NCBI GenBank assembly: GCA_021201335.1 | Contig: JAJQFD010000037.1 | Coordinates: forward strand, 1-64,000 | DNA length: 64,000 bases | Origin: Bacteroides sp. | Lineage (GTDB): Bacteria > Bacteroidota > Bacteroidia > Bacteroidales > Bacteroidaceae | Direction of reading: 5' to 3' | Part shown: positions 26,997-36,677 of the stretch, in pieces | How the letters are laid out: every line of letters starts with the position of its first letter | How positions within the stretch are numbered: position 1 is the first letter of the stretch | Notes under the pieces: model-generated | Databases searched by the model: none | The model's input: only the letters and a program-made list of their open reading frames with translations | Told to the model about the DNA's origin: nothing | Position numbers and translations under genes: made by a program

Positions 26997-28288
26997 TTAT
27001 TCCACCACTTTCAGGCAATACATTTTAGCCTGGTCACGAATCAGTAGTTTGCCGTCGGCGAGGGCAAGAGGTGCCCAGTTTTGTCCATTTCCAAGCATTT
27101 CAACTTTCGAGATTTGCTTGAAAGCTGTAGGGTCGGGTTCGATCAGGTAGAGACCTCTTAAACCATCAGAAGCTAAAATTAATCCGTCAGCAAGAATCAT
27201 GCTGCCGCGGTCGAAGTTTGGATTACGGCTGGTTTTCCATTTGATATTGCCCTCCATATCCATACATATCATGCCGTCGCGTTTCTGATTGGTGCGGAAC
27301 ATGGCGTAAAAATGCCCGTCATGGAAGAGTGGCGGTTTGGTTTGGTCGCCAAACTCAAGGGTGGTGAAAAGTTCAGTGGTATCGAATGTGCCGTCGGTTT
27401 TCTTGTTCACCTGTATCATGGTTGCTCCGCGGTCGTACCCCCCCCTGTAATAAGCAGTTTATTATTACCGGCATCAACGGGACAAGGCACGGAAATAACG
27501 CATTCCCAATTAGAATAGGTCCATAATCTTTTCCCTGTACGTGGGTCAATACCTACTACATTGCCTTTCGTTTTCGGCGCGTCGGGGTCTGTATACGAAT
27601 TGGTTGATGATGCTACCCATACAATTTGGTCTTCACCGTGTATTTTCAAGACTTTCGGACTTACATAGCTGGTATTACCAAGGTTTGGAGTTTTCCATAC
27701 CACGTCTCCGGTAGATTTATTATAGGCGACTACGCCTGCGTCGGGTGCTTGTGAGGCGATAATAAGTAAATCATTGTAAATTACCGGACACTGGGAAATG
27801 GCCCACGTGGGAATCTTCTTTCCACCGAAATCGGTCCATACATTTTTCTTCCAAACGACTTGTTGTGTATGGACATCAAAACAGTATAAATCGCCATAAG
27901 GGCCACAGGAATAGACGTGTTTATCATCTACCACCGGCACGCTTCGCGAACCCGGGTAGGAGACTTCTCCGGGAGCATTATAATTGAATTTCCAGAGTTC
28001 CTCACCTGTTTGCAGGTTAAAGCACCGCATTATATCGCCTGCTTCGTCGTCTCTGTCGAGCAGATATACTTTGCCGTTTTTGACAACAGGACCACCGAAT
28101 CCTTTCCCGACTTCTGCTGTCCATAACACTTCGGGGCCTGCTTCGGGCCAGCTTCTTAATAAGCCTTTCTGTGGGGAAGTATGGTTCCGGTCCGGACCAA
28201 GGAATTGAGGCCAGTCCTGCGCACTGATCGTCGGGCAATAAAGCGTGACGATGGTAATGACTGCTATAAAAAGGTACTTTGTTTTCAT
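26997..28288 (-). pseudogene. Exported PQQ-type beta-propeller protein, frameshifted at a G8 tract
   Basis: The protein starts at ATG 28288 with a signal peptide (ending TISAQ) and the family opening DWPQFLGPDRNHTSP. Repeats such as GEELWKFNY and GDVVWKTPNLG mark PQQ-like propeller blades. At 27438-27445 a G8 tract shifts the frame: LLITGG-TTAEQP-stop, whereas the other frame continues YDRGATMIQVNKKTDG to the natural end. G6 or G9 would restore it. In the observed frame, GGG GGT is preceded by G (G GGG GGT), so a -1 slip would also do so. PQQ-type propellers often do not bind PQQ. It overlaps nothing and is the last propeller gene of the cluster. Confidence 0.8.
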
Positions 28289-28304
28289 ATATTGTTTATT
28301 TAAA

Positions 28305-29273
28305 TCATTTATTCTCGGGTGAGAAATAGCCAAACTCTGCCATCATCTGCCATGCGGCAGCTGGATTGAATCCGCGGTTTTGTTCCGTATGGCTGTCGGT
28401 ATCGCGCGGATTGGCTCCTACTTCGGCATATAACTGGTTTACTCCCGCCACCAGGGCTACCTGAATGGGTTCGTGTACATTCATTGCCCGGGAAGGGTTG
28501 ACTGCGATGTTGGTGACTGCTACTATTTTGGATAATTCCAGTGCGGATATTTGTCCCCGGTGATAGAGAGGTGTTCCCGGAACGGCTACTCTTCGCATGG
28601 CTGCCATGACGCCGATATCCAGGTCACGGGCACGAAGGATTTCTTTTGTCAGTTCTTCGTAGGTATGTTCCGGACCGATGGGTTCGATACAGTAATATAA
28701 TTCGAGGCCTGCTTCTTTGATTGCATCGAGTGTTTCCTCGCGCGCTTTGGGATTGGCTTCGGTGTCGATGCCTTCCCGCAGGCGGTTAATATGATACGCT
28801 CCGGTAAATCCGGCTTCCTTTAATTTTCGTGCGGTGGATAAATCAAAGTCACCGATGTTGGCTACTAATTTCTGGCCATCCCGTAGGTTGGGTTTGACAG
28901 CCTGGCCTATGGAGATGAATTGTTCCTGCGGATAGTCGGCTGTTGTCATCAGGAAAAAGTCATCAAAATAACCTCTTTGCAGAAAGGTCAGTTCTTCATT
29001 AATTTCCTCCGCCGTTTTATCCCATTGTGAATCCATTGAATAGTGCGACGAGGCCATGGAACAGAATTTGCAGTTAATAGAACAGGGTTCTGCATTGATG
29101 CCTATCTGGGTAAATACATATCCGCGGTTTCCGAATTTGCGTCTTGACAGGGCGTTTGATACGGCCAGCAGTTCATAGAACTGATAGCTTTGATTGTCGA
29201 TGTTCAGAAGGTCGATAATATCATTTTCAGATAATGTGAACTCGTTCTTTTTTATTTTCTCAAGTGCTTCCAT
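28305..29273 (-). CDS. Radical SAM protein of the BioB/HydE-like group
   Basis: At 322 residues this has the radical SAM cluster motif CSINCKFC (CxxxCxxC) near residue 64 after TQIGINAEP. TIM-barrel features follow: EELTFLQRGYFDDFFLM, KLVANIGDFDLSTARKLKEAGFTGAYHINRLREG, YYCIEPIGPEHT and VPGTPLYHRG. The layout recalls biotin synthase and HydE, but the SAM motif context differs from BioB (CPEDCKYC). No other biotin genes are nearby. Within this cluster it may modify a cofactor, lipid or propeller. It is 127 bases downstream of a propeller gene and 17 bases before the next. Confidence 0.85.
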   Translation of the reverse strand: MEALEKIKKNEFTLSENDIIDLLNIDNQSYQFYELLAVSNALSRRKFGNRGYVFTQIGINAEPCSINCKFCSMASSHYSMDSQWDKTAEEINEELTFLQRGYFDDFFLMTTADYPQEQFISIGQAVKPNLRDGQKLVANIGDFDLSTARKLKEAGFTGAYHINRLREGIDTEANPKAREETLDAIKEAGLELYYCIEPIGPEHTYEELTKEILRARDLDIGVMAAMRRVAVPGTPLYHRGQISALELSKIVAVTNIAVNPSRAMNVHEPIQVALVAGVNQLYAEVGANPRDTDSHTEQNRGFNPAAAWQMMAEFGYFSPENK

Positions 29274-29400
29274 GCTGATGAATATGTGGTAATCATTTTA
29301 TTTGCTTATGTCAGTGACCTGACAAATATGTTAAAATCTTTATTTCCCTACTGTGCTTTTTTCAGCAAAAGGAAAAAAAAGGATGTAAAAACGAATCGTA

Positions 29401-30669
29401 TCATTTAATTTTATACGCCATCATAGCGTTTCCATGGCGTATGTAAAGGATCCCATCTGCAATGGCCGGATGTGACCAATGTGGTCCGTCTCCTTTATTT
29501 ACCCGGAATTGGCTTATGATTTCAAATTTATCCGGATTGGGTGCCAGCATCGCTACTATTCCCCGCCTTTCTTCATAGCAAAACACTTTATTGTCGGCAG
29601 CGATTACCGAGCCTTTACTATGTCCCTGCCAGGCGCTTTTATAACGGGTTTTACCTGTTTCCCAGTCAAGCGCTACCCAGTCGCCGTTATTGTTATTGTG
29701 CCAGTTTGAACCGTATATTATCCCGTTTACCAGTACCATTCCTCCGGTATGTACGCTCATATCATCATTTCTCCAGAGGAGGGTTACTCCGGTTGCTTTT
29801 TCATTGAGTTCCAGCATATGGGAACGCATTTCATATGCATTGCTGACGAATAGTTTTCCATTATGATATAAAGGAGTATTAATGCAGATTCCGTCCATTC
29901 CACGCTTCGGGATAAAGTCCCAGTCTTTAAATGTCCAGGCTATTTCTCCGGTTTCCGGGTGGACACCGTAGAGATATGCCTCCGTGAAACCGATAATTTG
30001 CTTGATTCCCTTATGGTTGATTAATAACGGAGATACATGCGAACAGGGATCATTCAGTGATCGAGTTGTCCAGATTGTTTTCCCCGTCTGGGCATCGAGG
30101 GCAACCATGGTGGTCTGTTCACCACCGGGTGTAAATATAACTTTGTTATCGAATACAAGCGGTGATTCGGATACTCCCCAGACGTTTGTCTTCACTCCGA
30201 ATTGTTTTTCTCCGTTTACCGACCATTTAATTTTTCCATCCGAAGCATTCAGGCAGACGATTTGTCCCGTACCGCTGATCACAAAAATATTATCTCCGTC
30301 AACGGTGGGTGTTGTTCGGGTGTCCGGATAAGATTTACTCCAGGCAGGGCCGTACTTTACCTGATAAATCTTTTTCCCGTCAAATGTATAGGCTGTGATG
30401 ATTTCGTTCTTTTCTTCCTCATCCATTCCGGTTACAAATACTTTACCACCGGAAATGACCGGGCTGGAATATCCTTTGCCTGCGTCGTCAACCGCCCATA
30501 AGAGTTCCGGGCCATCGGCAGTCCATGTTTTAAGCAGTCCCGTTTCCTGATAGATACCATCCCGCGTGGGGCCTCTCCAGCCTTTCTGGTTCTGGGCATC
30601 TGTTCCTGTAGTTGACAAAATGACTAGTGCCCATCCTAAAACAATTATTTTACTTTGTCTTGAAATCAT
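29401..30669 (-). CDS. Exported PQQ-type beta-propeller protein
   Basis: A 422-residue protein with a signal peptide (VILSTTGTDAQ). It has the subgroup opening GWRGPTRDGIYQETGLLKTW and LLWAVDDAGKGYSSPVI, then repeated propeller blades (GKIKWSVNGEK, GKTIWTTRSL, GEIAWTFKDW). It ends YIRHGNAMMAYKIK, a C-terminus shared with the 48824 and 50047 proteins, so the three are recent paralogues. There are no catalytic residues of PQQ dehydrogenases (no Ca-binding Asp/Glu/Asn set or heme motif seen). The spacer of 127 bases downstream and 20 bases upstream places it in the same operon as the ABC exporter. Confidence 0.88.
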   Translation of the reverse strand: MISRQSKIIVLGWALVILSTTGTDAQNQKGWRGPTRDGIYQETGLLKTWTADGPELLWAVDDAGKGYSSPVISGGKVFVTGMDEEEKNEIITAYTFDGKKIYQVKYGPAWSKSYPDTRTTPTVDGDNIFVISGTGQIVCLNASDGKIKWSVNGEKQFGVKTNVWGVSESPLVFDNKVIFTPGGEQTTMVALDAQTGKTIWTTRSLNDPCSHVSPLLINHKGIKQIIGFTEAYLYGVHPETGEIAWTFKDWDFIPKRGMDGICINTPLYHNGKLFVSNAYEMRSHMLELNEKATGVTLLWRNDDMSVHTGGMVLVNGIIYGSNWHNNNNGDWVALDWETGKTRYKSAWQGHSKGSVIAADNKVFCYEERRGIVAMLAPNPDKFEIISQFRVNKGDGPHWSHPAIADGILYIRHGNAMMAYKIK

Positions 30670-30689
30670 TGTGCTCTATCATTATTGGG

Positions 30690-33600
30690 TTATATATTGC
30701 TTAAATCAGCCTTCATAACGTTTCTTACTGATTTCCTGACAAAAACAATGACGCAGCCCACAAAGAAGATGGCAAAAAGGAAAGCTGTGAGCCATACCCA
30801 TAAGCCCGTATTCATAAAGCTAAGGCTGACACCGACTAGTGAACTGACTACACCGGTAAAAATAGCGTAGAGTGGAACCAACAGGTTTTCCTGGTACAAG
30901 GCCTGTTCAATTTTATGATCTTCGAAACCTAAGATGCGGTAAAGATTGATTTCGCTGTGGCGCATCAACAGGTTTTTCCGGATGACGATAATGAAACCCA
31001 TGATTCCCAGAAGCAATCCCAATCCGCCCAATGTGAGGAAGATTGTCAGGTAGGTATCGGTTACCGTGTTAAATTGCCGGAGCCGTTCATTGGTGGTTGT
31101 TACGGTTAAGCCATATTCGCTCAAGGCTTGTGAGAGAAGGTTTTTAACTTCTTCTTTTTCCGTTTCATTTACTTTCAGCAGGAAGACTTCGCTTCCGGTG
31201 GTTTCTTCCCATATTTCGGAGAATAGATTCCGGTCGATTAATATATGTCCCTGGAAAACAGAGTTGGAAAGGGTTCCTATCAGTTGTATGGCAATCCTTC
31301 GTCCGCGGTCGCCTTCATAATAGAGCGTATCGCCCAGGCTCATTCCGAGGCTCCAGGTCAGTACGGTAGCATCGACCAGCGCGGGGTAAACCGTATCTTT
31401 TTTTGTTTTCATCTCCTCGAAAACGGCCTCTCGTCCAGAAGTATTCAGTCCTTGTTCGATTTGGAAATTACTTGTCAGCAGTGCATCCATGTCTACGCCT
31501 AATACGGTAGGGGTCGTCACCTTATTCAGATTAAGGCAACTTGCTTCATCGGCACTGTAACGAAGACATTGCATAATAACGGCATTGGCAGGAAGGTCGG
31601 TCAGGGATAGTTTTTCCTGTCCGGCACGGGTACTCATATTATGATATATAGGGACACTGCTTTCGCACCAGAGAGAATATCCTCCGGTTCCGGTGAGTAA
31701 TTGTGAACTGTCGGAGAAACCTTTCCGGTTTAGCCCGACGGAGAAAACAATAAATACTCCCAGCGTTAAGGTAAAGAAAGATAGCATGGCCTGTTTGCGG
31801 TTGGCATAGAGGCTACTCCAGATAATTTTGCCGGAATTGAAAGTTCCATTGTAAGCCGAACCATTCCGGTGTATCAGATAATTACCCCATATAGCAGCTG
31901 TTCCAATCAATACAATCCCAACCATTACAAAAAGAGTGACTGAACGAATAAACAAAAGGTTTAATGCAATAACAGCGACAGTCAGAACACTCGCAAGTAT
32001 AGGCCAAAACAAACCCATTGTTTTCGAACCTTGAACTTTAAACTTTAAGCCTTGAACTTTGAACTTCGAACTTTCAACTTTAAACGCTTTCCCTATCGTC
32101 CGCCGCAACAGCAATAACGAAAGTCCGATACCCACAATCAACCCGCCAAGGATAGTGATATAATGGGGATAAACGGCAAAGCCGTCGGTATGGGTTGCTC
32201 CTTTCCAGACACTTCCTAATAACCACATGATAATAGTGGTATAAAGCAAGCCGGCAATAATACCGACAACCGAAGAGACTAAGACTACCGGGGCAGATTC
32301 CCGCCATAACATGTTGATAATCCGTTTCCGGGTATATCCCAGCGCCTGCATCAGGCTGATCTCATGCCGCCGTTGGTAGAACATTTCCGACAATGGAATA
32401 AGCATCAGCAACATAGCGGAAACAATAATGAAAAATCCCAATGCAAGGAAAAGGCTGGAGAAGTCCACACCGTTTCGTGCGGCATAAAGTCCGGCCTCAC
32501 GGGGATGGATAACCTGTATCCCGAACATCTCTGCACGGAGTTCCGATAAATCAGGAACCACATCCGTTACCCGCACCGCTGTTGCATTTCCATAGGCATT
32601 CCCCCAGTCGGGAGCAACGGCATTGTAGGAAATAATCGCTTTCGGAGTACTTTTGTAAAGTTCCCAATAACGTTCGTCTTCATCCGTGATCAAGTCCATA
32701 TGAATAGGCAGGTCGCTGTCCCAATCGGTACATCTTTCTACGTCGGAAAGGCCGGGGAAGTCCGCACTCAAGGTTTTGTCTTCCTGTAAACGGGAAAGAG
32801 GTACAATGTCCTTTACCCGGAGTTCGAGTGACTTTGCTTTGAGGGTTTTCAGATCCTGCGAAACGAAATAACTTATATTAATCCGGTCACCGGTTTTAGC
32901 TTGTAAACGTTTTGCCGCATAATCCGAAAGGATAATATCTTCTTTTTGCAGTGGTTCACCTTCAAAACGGTCGATTGCCGTTACGAAAGAATAAGGAATG
33001 GAAGCCTCTTCCCGTTCAATAGAGTTGGCGAGATAGGAAAATAAACGGTTCGGCTGCTGATTATTGCGGCAAATTGTTTCTGTTACTTCTTTCTGTAAGA
33101 AAACCCGGTCGGACAGGATTTCCGTAAAACCGTTACCCGGCTGAACGGTTATTCCGGATGCTTGGTAATTCCAGGTTGTATTCAGCTCATCGGATGTAAT
33201 TATTTTATCCGTTAGTATCAGGTTTATTTTTCCTTCCGTTTCAAGGGTTTCCGCCAGTTCTTCCCGGTTCACAAAAATGTTGTAAGGGATAACCTGTTCA
33301 TTTTTCATGCTCATATTACCACCGTCCTGTACTTCGACGATTCCTTCAAAGGAAAGACGCAGGCTGGTCGTATAATTCTCGGTTACGAAAAGTGAACCCG
33401 AAGGAACCAGGCCGGAAGCGGGTAAGCGGAGAACCATATCGTCGGAACCCAATTGCCGGAGCTCTTTGGCAAGCGTGGGATTAATCTTCGCCGCTCCTTT
33501 GGGAATCGACATATCATCGGTTCCCCATACAAATACAGGGATTAGTTTCCCGCTTTGAGAAATAAAACCATTCGTCAGCAATATACCCCTTGCCGACTCC

Positions 33601-33836
33601 CCCAAAAGAGGTGCCTTTAGTAATTCATTAGAGATAAATGAGTTACGTGAAAAGATTATCGTTTCGGTATTGCCCAGCCGTTCTGATACCCTTCTGACGA
33701 GCGTGGTACGTACCGAATCACCCACCACCAGGCTACCGACAATCACTGCGACCGTAATAAGGACGGCGACAGAAACCAACCGGTAATACCGTTTGAACCA
33801 AAGAATGTTTTTATGTATCAGTTCCTTGAAACCCAT
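30690..33836 (-). CDS. FtsX/LolC-E-type ABC transporter permease (two FtsX modules)
   Basis: A 1048-residue permease with an N-terminal membrane helix, a large periplasmic MacB-like domain (about 50-460), and FtsX helices near 465-590. A second module follows, with helices near 625-700 and 915-1035. The architecture matches LolC/E- or MacB-like mechanotransmission exporters rather than importers. Between the two halves is a lysine-rich insert, KVESSKFKVQGLKFKVQGSK, encoded by the TTCAA repeat family and absent from normal relatives. It overlaps the ATPase gene by 19 bases. Its substrate may be a lipid or lipoprotein made or used by this cluster. Confidence 0.88.
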   Translation of the reverse strand: MGFKELIHKNILWFKRYYRLVSVAVLITVAVIVGSLVVGDSVRTTLVRRVSERLGNTETIIFSRNSFISNELLKAPLLGESARGILLTNGFISQSGKLIPVFVWGTDDMSIPKGAAKINPTLAKELRQLGSDDMVLRLPASGLVPSGSLFVTENYTTSLRLSFEGIVEVQDGGNMSMKNEQVIPYNIFVNREELAETLETEGKINLILTDKIITSDELNTTWNYQASGITVQPGNGFTEILSDRVFLQKEVTETICRNNQQPNRLFSYLANSIEREEASIPYSFVTAIDRFEGEPLQKEDIILSDYAAKRLQAKTGDRINISYFVSQDLKTLKAKSLELRVKDIVPLSRLQEDKTLSADFPGLSDVERCTDWDSDLPIHMDLITDEDERYWELYKSTPKAIISYNAVAPDWGNAYGNATAVRVTDVVPDLSELRAEMFGIQVIHPREAGLYAARNGVDFSSLFLALGFFIIVSAMLLMLIPLSEMFYQRRHEISLMQALGYTRKRIINMLWRESAPVVLVSSVVGIIAGLLYTTIIMWLLGSVWKGATHTDGFAVYPHYITILGGLIVGIGLSLLLLRRTIGKAFKVESSKFKVQGLKFKVQGSKTMGLFWPILASVLTVAVIALNLLFIRSVTLFVMVGIVLIGTAAIWGNYLIHRNGSAYNGTFNSGKIIWSSLYANRKQAMLSFFTLTLGVFIVFSVGLNRKGFSDSSQLLTGTGGYSLWCESSVPIYHNMSTRAGQEKLSLTDLPANAVIMQCLRYSADEASCLNLNKVTTPTVLGVDMDALLTSNFQIEQGLNTSGREAVFEEMKTKKDTVYPALVDATVLTWSLGMSLGDTLYYEGDRGRRIAIQLIGTLSNSVFQGHILIDRNLFSEIWEETTGSEVFLLKVNETEKEEVKNLLSQALSEYGLTVTTTNERLRQFNTVTDTYLTIFLTLGGLGLLLGIMGFIIVIRKNLLMRHSEINLYRILGFEDHKIEQALYQENLLVPLYAIFTGVVSSLVGVSLSFMNTGLWVWLTAFLFAIFFVGCVIVFVRKSVRNVMKADLSNI
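32025..32084 (-). repeat. TTCAA-type repeat inside the permease gene
   Basis: About seven imperfect copies of an 8-9 base unit (sense AAGTTCAAAGTTCAAGG) lie in frame within the permease coding sequence. They are translated as KFKVQ repeats between the two FtsX modules. Confidence 0.8.
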
Positions 33837-34498
33837 TGTAGTAGTCCTTCATTTAGCGTCAGAATACGGTCTGCGACAGCCGATGTTTCCTCCGAATGAG
33901 TTACCATCAGAATGGTCGTGTGCAAATTCTTATTTATCTCATTCAACAGCAGGGCTATATTCCGGGCGTTTTCCGCATCCAACTGTCCGGTAGGTTCGTC
34001 GGCCAGTAATAACAACGGTTTCATAATCAAAGCCCTGCAAACAGCCACCCGGCTTGCTTCTCCTCCTGATAAAGTATGTGGATATTGATTAGCCACACCA
34101 GAGATACGGGTAAGTTCCATTAAATGATAGGCATAATCAATTTGATCTTGGGTTGATTTTGCATTATAGGCAAGGGTAGGCAGCAGGATATTTTCCAAAG
34201 CAGTAAACTGCGGCATCAGGCGGTGGTCCTGAAATACGAAACCGATTTGTTTATTCCTTATTTCCGAATGGTCGATTGTACCCGACGCCATCTCTGCACC
34301 ATTTAAAAGATAACTCCCCGAATCCGGTGGAAGCAGTGTCCCCAGGATGGATAAAAGGGTCGTTTTACCTGAACCTGAACGTCCTTTAATAGCTACGAAC
34401 TCACCTTTGTTTATTTCCATATTGATTCCCCGGAGCACGTGATTCTGTTGGTTTTCACCATCCCGGTAGCTTTTGTGTATATCTTTTAGTTGTATCAT
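33818..34498 (-). CDS. ABC transporter ATP-binding protein (LolD/MacB-type)
   Basis: At 226 residues it is a complete ATPase domain: Walker A GRSGSGKTTLL, Q-loop FVFQDHRLMPQ, signature LSGGEASR, Walker B LLLLADEPTGQLD and H-loop MVTHSEE. The LMPQFTALENILLP stretch and lack of extra domains match LolD-like subunits that drive FtsX-type permeases. It overlaps the permease start by 19 bases. It is presumably the energy source for the exporter in this cluster. Confidence 0.93.
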   Translation of the reverse strand: MIQLKDIHKSYRDGENQQNHVLRGINMEINKGEFVAIKGRSGSGKTTLLSILGTLLPPDSGSYLLNGAEMASGTIDHSEIRNKQIGFVFQDHRLMPQFTALENILLPTLAYNAKSTQDQIDYAYHLMELTRISGVANQYPHTLSGGEASRVAVCRALIMKPLLLLADEPTGQLDAENARNIALLLNEINKNLHTTILMVTHSEETSAVADRILTLNEGLLQWVSRN

Positions 34499-34502
34499 TT
34501 TG

Positions 34503-34540
34503 GTTTAAAGTTCAATGTTCAAAGTTTAATGTTCGAAATT
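34503..34540 (-). repeat. TTCAA-type repeat, intergenic
   Basis: TTTAAAGTTCAATGTTCAAAG followed by TTTAATGTTCGAAATTC between a propeller gene and the ATPase gene; same family as the copies at 32025, 46131, 51265, 53057, 53443 and 56801. Confidence 0.75.
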
Positions 34541-34544
34541 CGGT

Positions 34545-35689
34545 TTATTCTTTTCCAAAGCAAAAGAGTGTCCCTTTTGCTGTTAAAATCATAAAATGGT
34601 CTTTTATTATGGCTGGAGAACCAACGATTTGTTCCCCGGTATCATACTCCCAAAGTAATTTGCCCGAGTCACAATCCAAAATGGAAACGACACCGGTTTT
34701 TGTACATACGATAATTTTATCATTACATACCACCGGAGAGCTTTCGCCTACATTACCTTTAAGCATGTATTTCCAGTTCAGTTTACCATTGATGCGGCTG
34801 ATGGCGTGGAGGTTTCTTTCGCCGGAATAAAAGTAAAATGCATCACTGGAAATGGCAGGAACAGATACAAATGATCCATTTTCATTATTTTCGGAAACTA
34901 TTTTTTATGACGGATGATTTTACCGTTTTCAAGCATCAACTTATAGATATTACCCGAATAGTCGCCAATGTAACAGTAGTCGCCCATAACAGCCGGAGAT
35001 GCCGGCACATAGGCATCCAATATTAAGGAATCTGTCTGAATACCTGTTTTACAATCAATAATACGTACACAGGCATCGCAACCGCCGAAAATGACATGCC
35101 CATTCCACAACGCAGCCGCACCGTTTAAATAGTAGCCCGACTCAAACTGGCTTAGTTCTTCTCCGTTTTCGGCATTCAGGCAATAAAGGATATTATCATA
35201 GCTGCCAAATACGATAGCTTTACGGCCTCCGAATTTCATCAGGTTGGGTGAAGCCGATATTTGCCCCATTGTCTCATAATTCCAGACCGTGTCTTTACGA
35301 GCCAGAGAAATGGCTGTCATAAAACCATCGATGCGTCCGATATAAAGCGTTGAGTCGTAAATCATCGGGGTTGCCTCCACGGCTGTTTGAAGGTCGTATT
35401 CGAAAGCTAATTCTCCTCTAATATCAACACCCCTGACACGTCCTCTTTTATCACACCAGTAAGTCGTACCGTTATCAACGATTGGGGAAGATACGGTGCG
35501 GTTTTCTCCTTTATACGTCCATTTAAGGATAGGATTGTTAGGGAGATTTTTATCCGTGTATCCACTCAATGAGGGGTCACCGCGGAAAAGTTTCCAGTCC
35601 ATAGTGCCGGAATATACCGAAGCGTCGGAATTTCCGCGACAGGCGGTAAATGCCATTATGATCCCTATAATTATTATAATTTGTTTCAT
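34545..35689 (-). pseudogene. Lipoprotein-type PQQ beta-propeller, frameshifted at an A6 tract
   Basis: Start ATG at 35689 gives MKQIIIIIGIIMAFTACRGN, a lipoprotein signal with lipobox cysteine. Propeller repeats follow (DWKLFRGDPSLSGYTDKNLP, GELAFEYDLQT, GEELSQFESGYY). At 34901-34906 the run AAAAAA is followed by TAG (IRHKK-stop). One more A gives IVSENNENGSFVSVPAISSD and reaches the downstream frame that ends FCFGKE. The C-terminal third is therefore lost unless a -1 slip occurs or the base is a sequencing error. It overlaps the 2Fe-2S adaptor gene by 4 bases. Confidence 0.75.
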
Positions 35690-36657
35690 TGTGAGGCTAT
35701 ATAAATGGCTCCGGTAGGACAAAGGCCTGCCAGTTCTTCTGCAACATTATTGCGGTTTTCTTCCGGGAGGATAACCTGCATACCGAATCCGCGGTCTTTA
35801 AAGGTGAAACCGTTGTTGCTGTTGTAGACGCAAAGTCCGCATCGGATACATTTGGCTTGTTCGAACCAGAGTTTGCCTCGGATATGTTGTCTGTCCATAA
35901 CCGGAAGGGTGGACGATGCCTCATAACGCGGGCGTCTGATTCCCTGTGCAGTTGCATATAGGCGGAGTTTACAATCACTTCGTCCGGCACAGGCGCAATG
36001 GAGGCAACGGGACGGAGTATCGACTGTTTGCTTCAACCGTGCCTTTTCCTTGTCGGTGAACCTGCCCAGGTGGGAATGGTAAATATTTTTGTCGTTCTTA
36101 CGGATTTGTGTTTCTTTATTGGAAGGAATAGAATCAAACCGGACAACCATTTCTTTGATGATCTCGCGTATGGAAACTGATTTATCGATAGTACCACGGC
36201 GGCAGGCTTTTTCGCAGGGGGCCTTACAAGTGTCACAAGCGATTTCGGGCAGATCGAAAACATTGGCGATGGTTTGACAGGCTTGCACGTGATCCCCGCT
36301 ATCGTAGTAACCCAACATCTTTTCAACGTCCAGTCCTTTCGGGCAAACCATGGAACAGGGAGCTTCGCAGTCGGCTTTGTGGTCGCTTAACAATAGTTCG
36401 AGCGATAGGGAGCGTATCAGTTTCACTTCTTCGCTTTCCGTGTCAATCTGCATGCCGTCGGTAGGAAAGGTAGTACAGGAAGGGATTACTTGTCCGTTTG
36501 TATTGTTCCTCACGGCACATACCATACAGGATGATTTATGCCGTGCTCCTTTGGCGTAGCACAAAGAGGGGATAGTATATCCCATGCGCCGCGCAGCTTC
36601 GAGGATGGTTTCGCCTTCCAGAATTTCAATGGGTGTATTGTTTATTGTTATCTGCAT
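35686..36657 (-). CDS. 2Fe-2S / Fer4_20 / 4Fe-4S electron-transfer adaptor
   Basis: The 323-residue soluble protein has three redox parts. An N-terminal plant-type 2Fe-2S domain (residues 1-75) has cysteines in SLCYAKGARHKSSCMVC and SC. A middle Fer4_20-like domain (about 90-170: CEAPCSMVCPKGLDVE, ACDTCKAPCEKACRRG) is of the kind found in NfnB, GltD and dihydropyrimidine dehydrogenase. A C-terminal ferredoxin-like region contains CIRCGLCVYN. A second cysteine group is CLHCACAGRSDC. It resembles the front end of NuoG/HndD without the catalytic part. It is encoded with the NuoE-NuoF fusion, so it likely accepts electrons from NADH. Confidence 0.85.
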   Translation of the reverse strand: MQITINNTPIEILEGETILEAARRMGYTIPSLCYAKGARHKSSCMVCAVRNNTNGQVIPSCTTFPTDGMQIDTESEEVKLIRSLSLELLLSDHKADCEAPCSMVCPKGLDVEKMLGYYDSGDHVQACQTIANVFDLPEIACDTCKAPCEKACRRGTIDKSVSIREIIKEMVVRFDSIPSNKETQIRKNDKNIYHSHLGRFTDKEKARLKQTVDTPSRCLHCACAGRSDCKLRLYATAQGIRRPRYEASSTLPVMDRQHIRGKLWFEQAKCIRCGLCVYNSNNGFTFKDRGFGMQVILPEENRNNVAEELAGLCPTGAIYIASQ

Positions 36658-36677
36658 ATCCTTTTTGTTTTTTATCC

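Noticed and set aside
28305-29273. Biotin synthase (bioB)
   Set aside because: The cluster motif context and the remaining sequence differ from BioB and there are no other bio genes nearby.
29984-30501. Plus-strand ORFs inside the propeller and permease genes
   Set aside because: They are shadows of well-supported minus-strand genes and have no domain or codon support.
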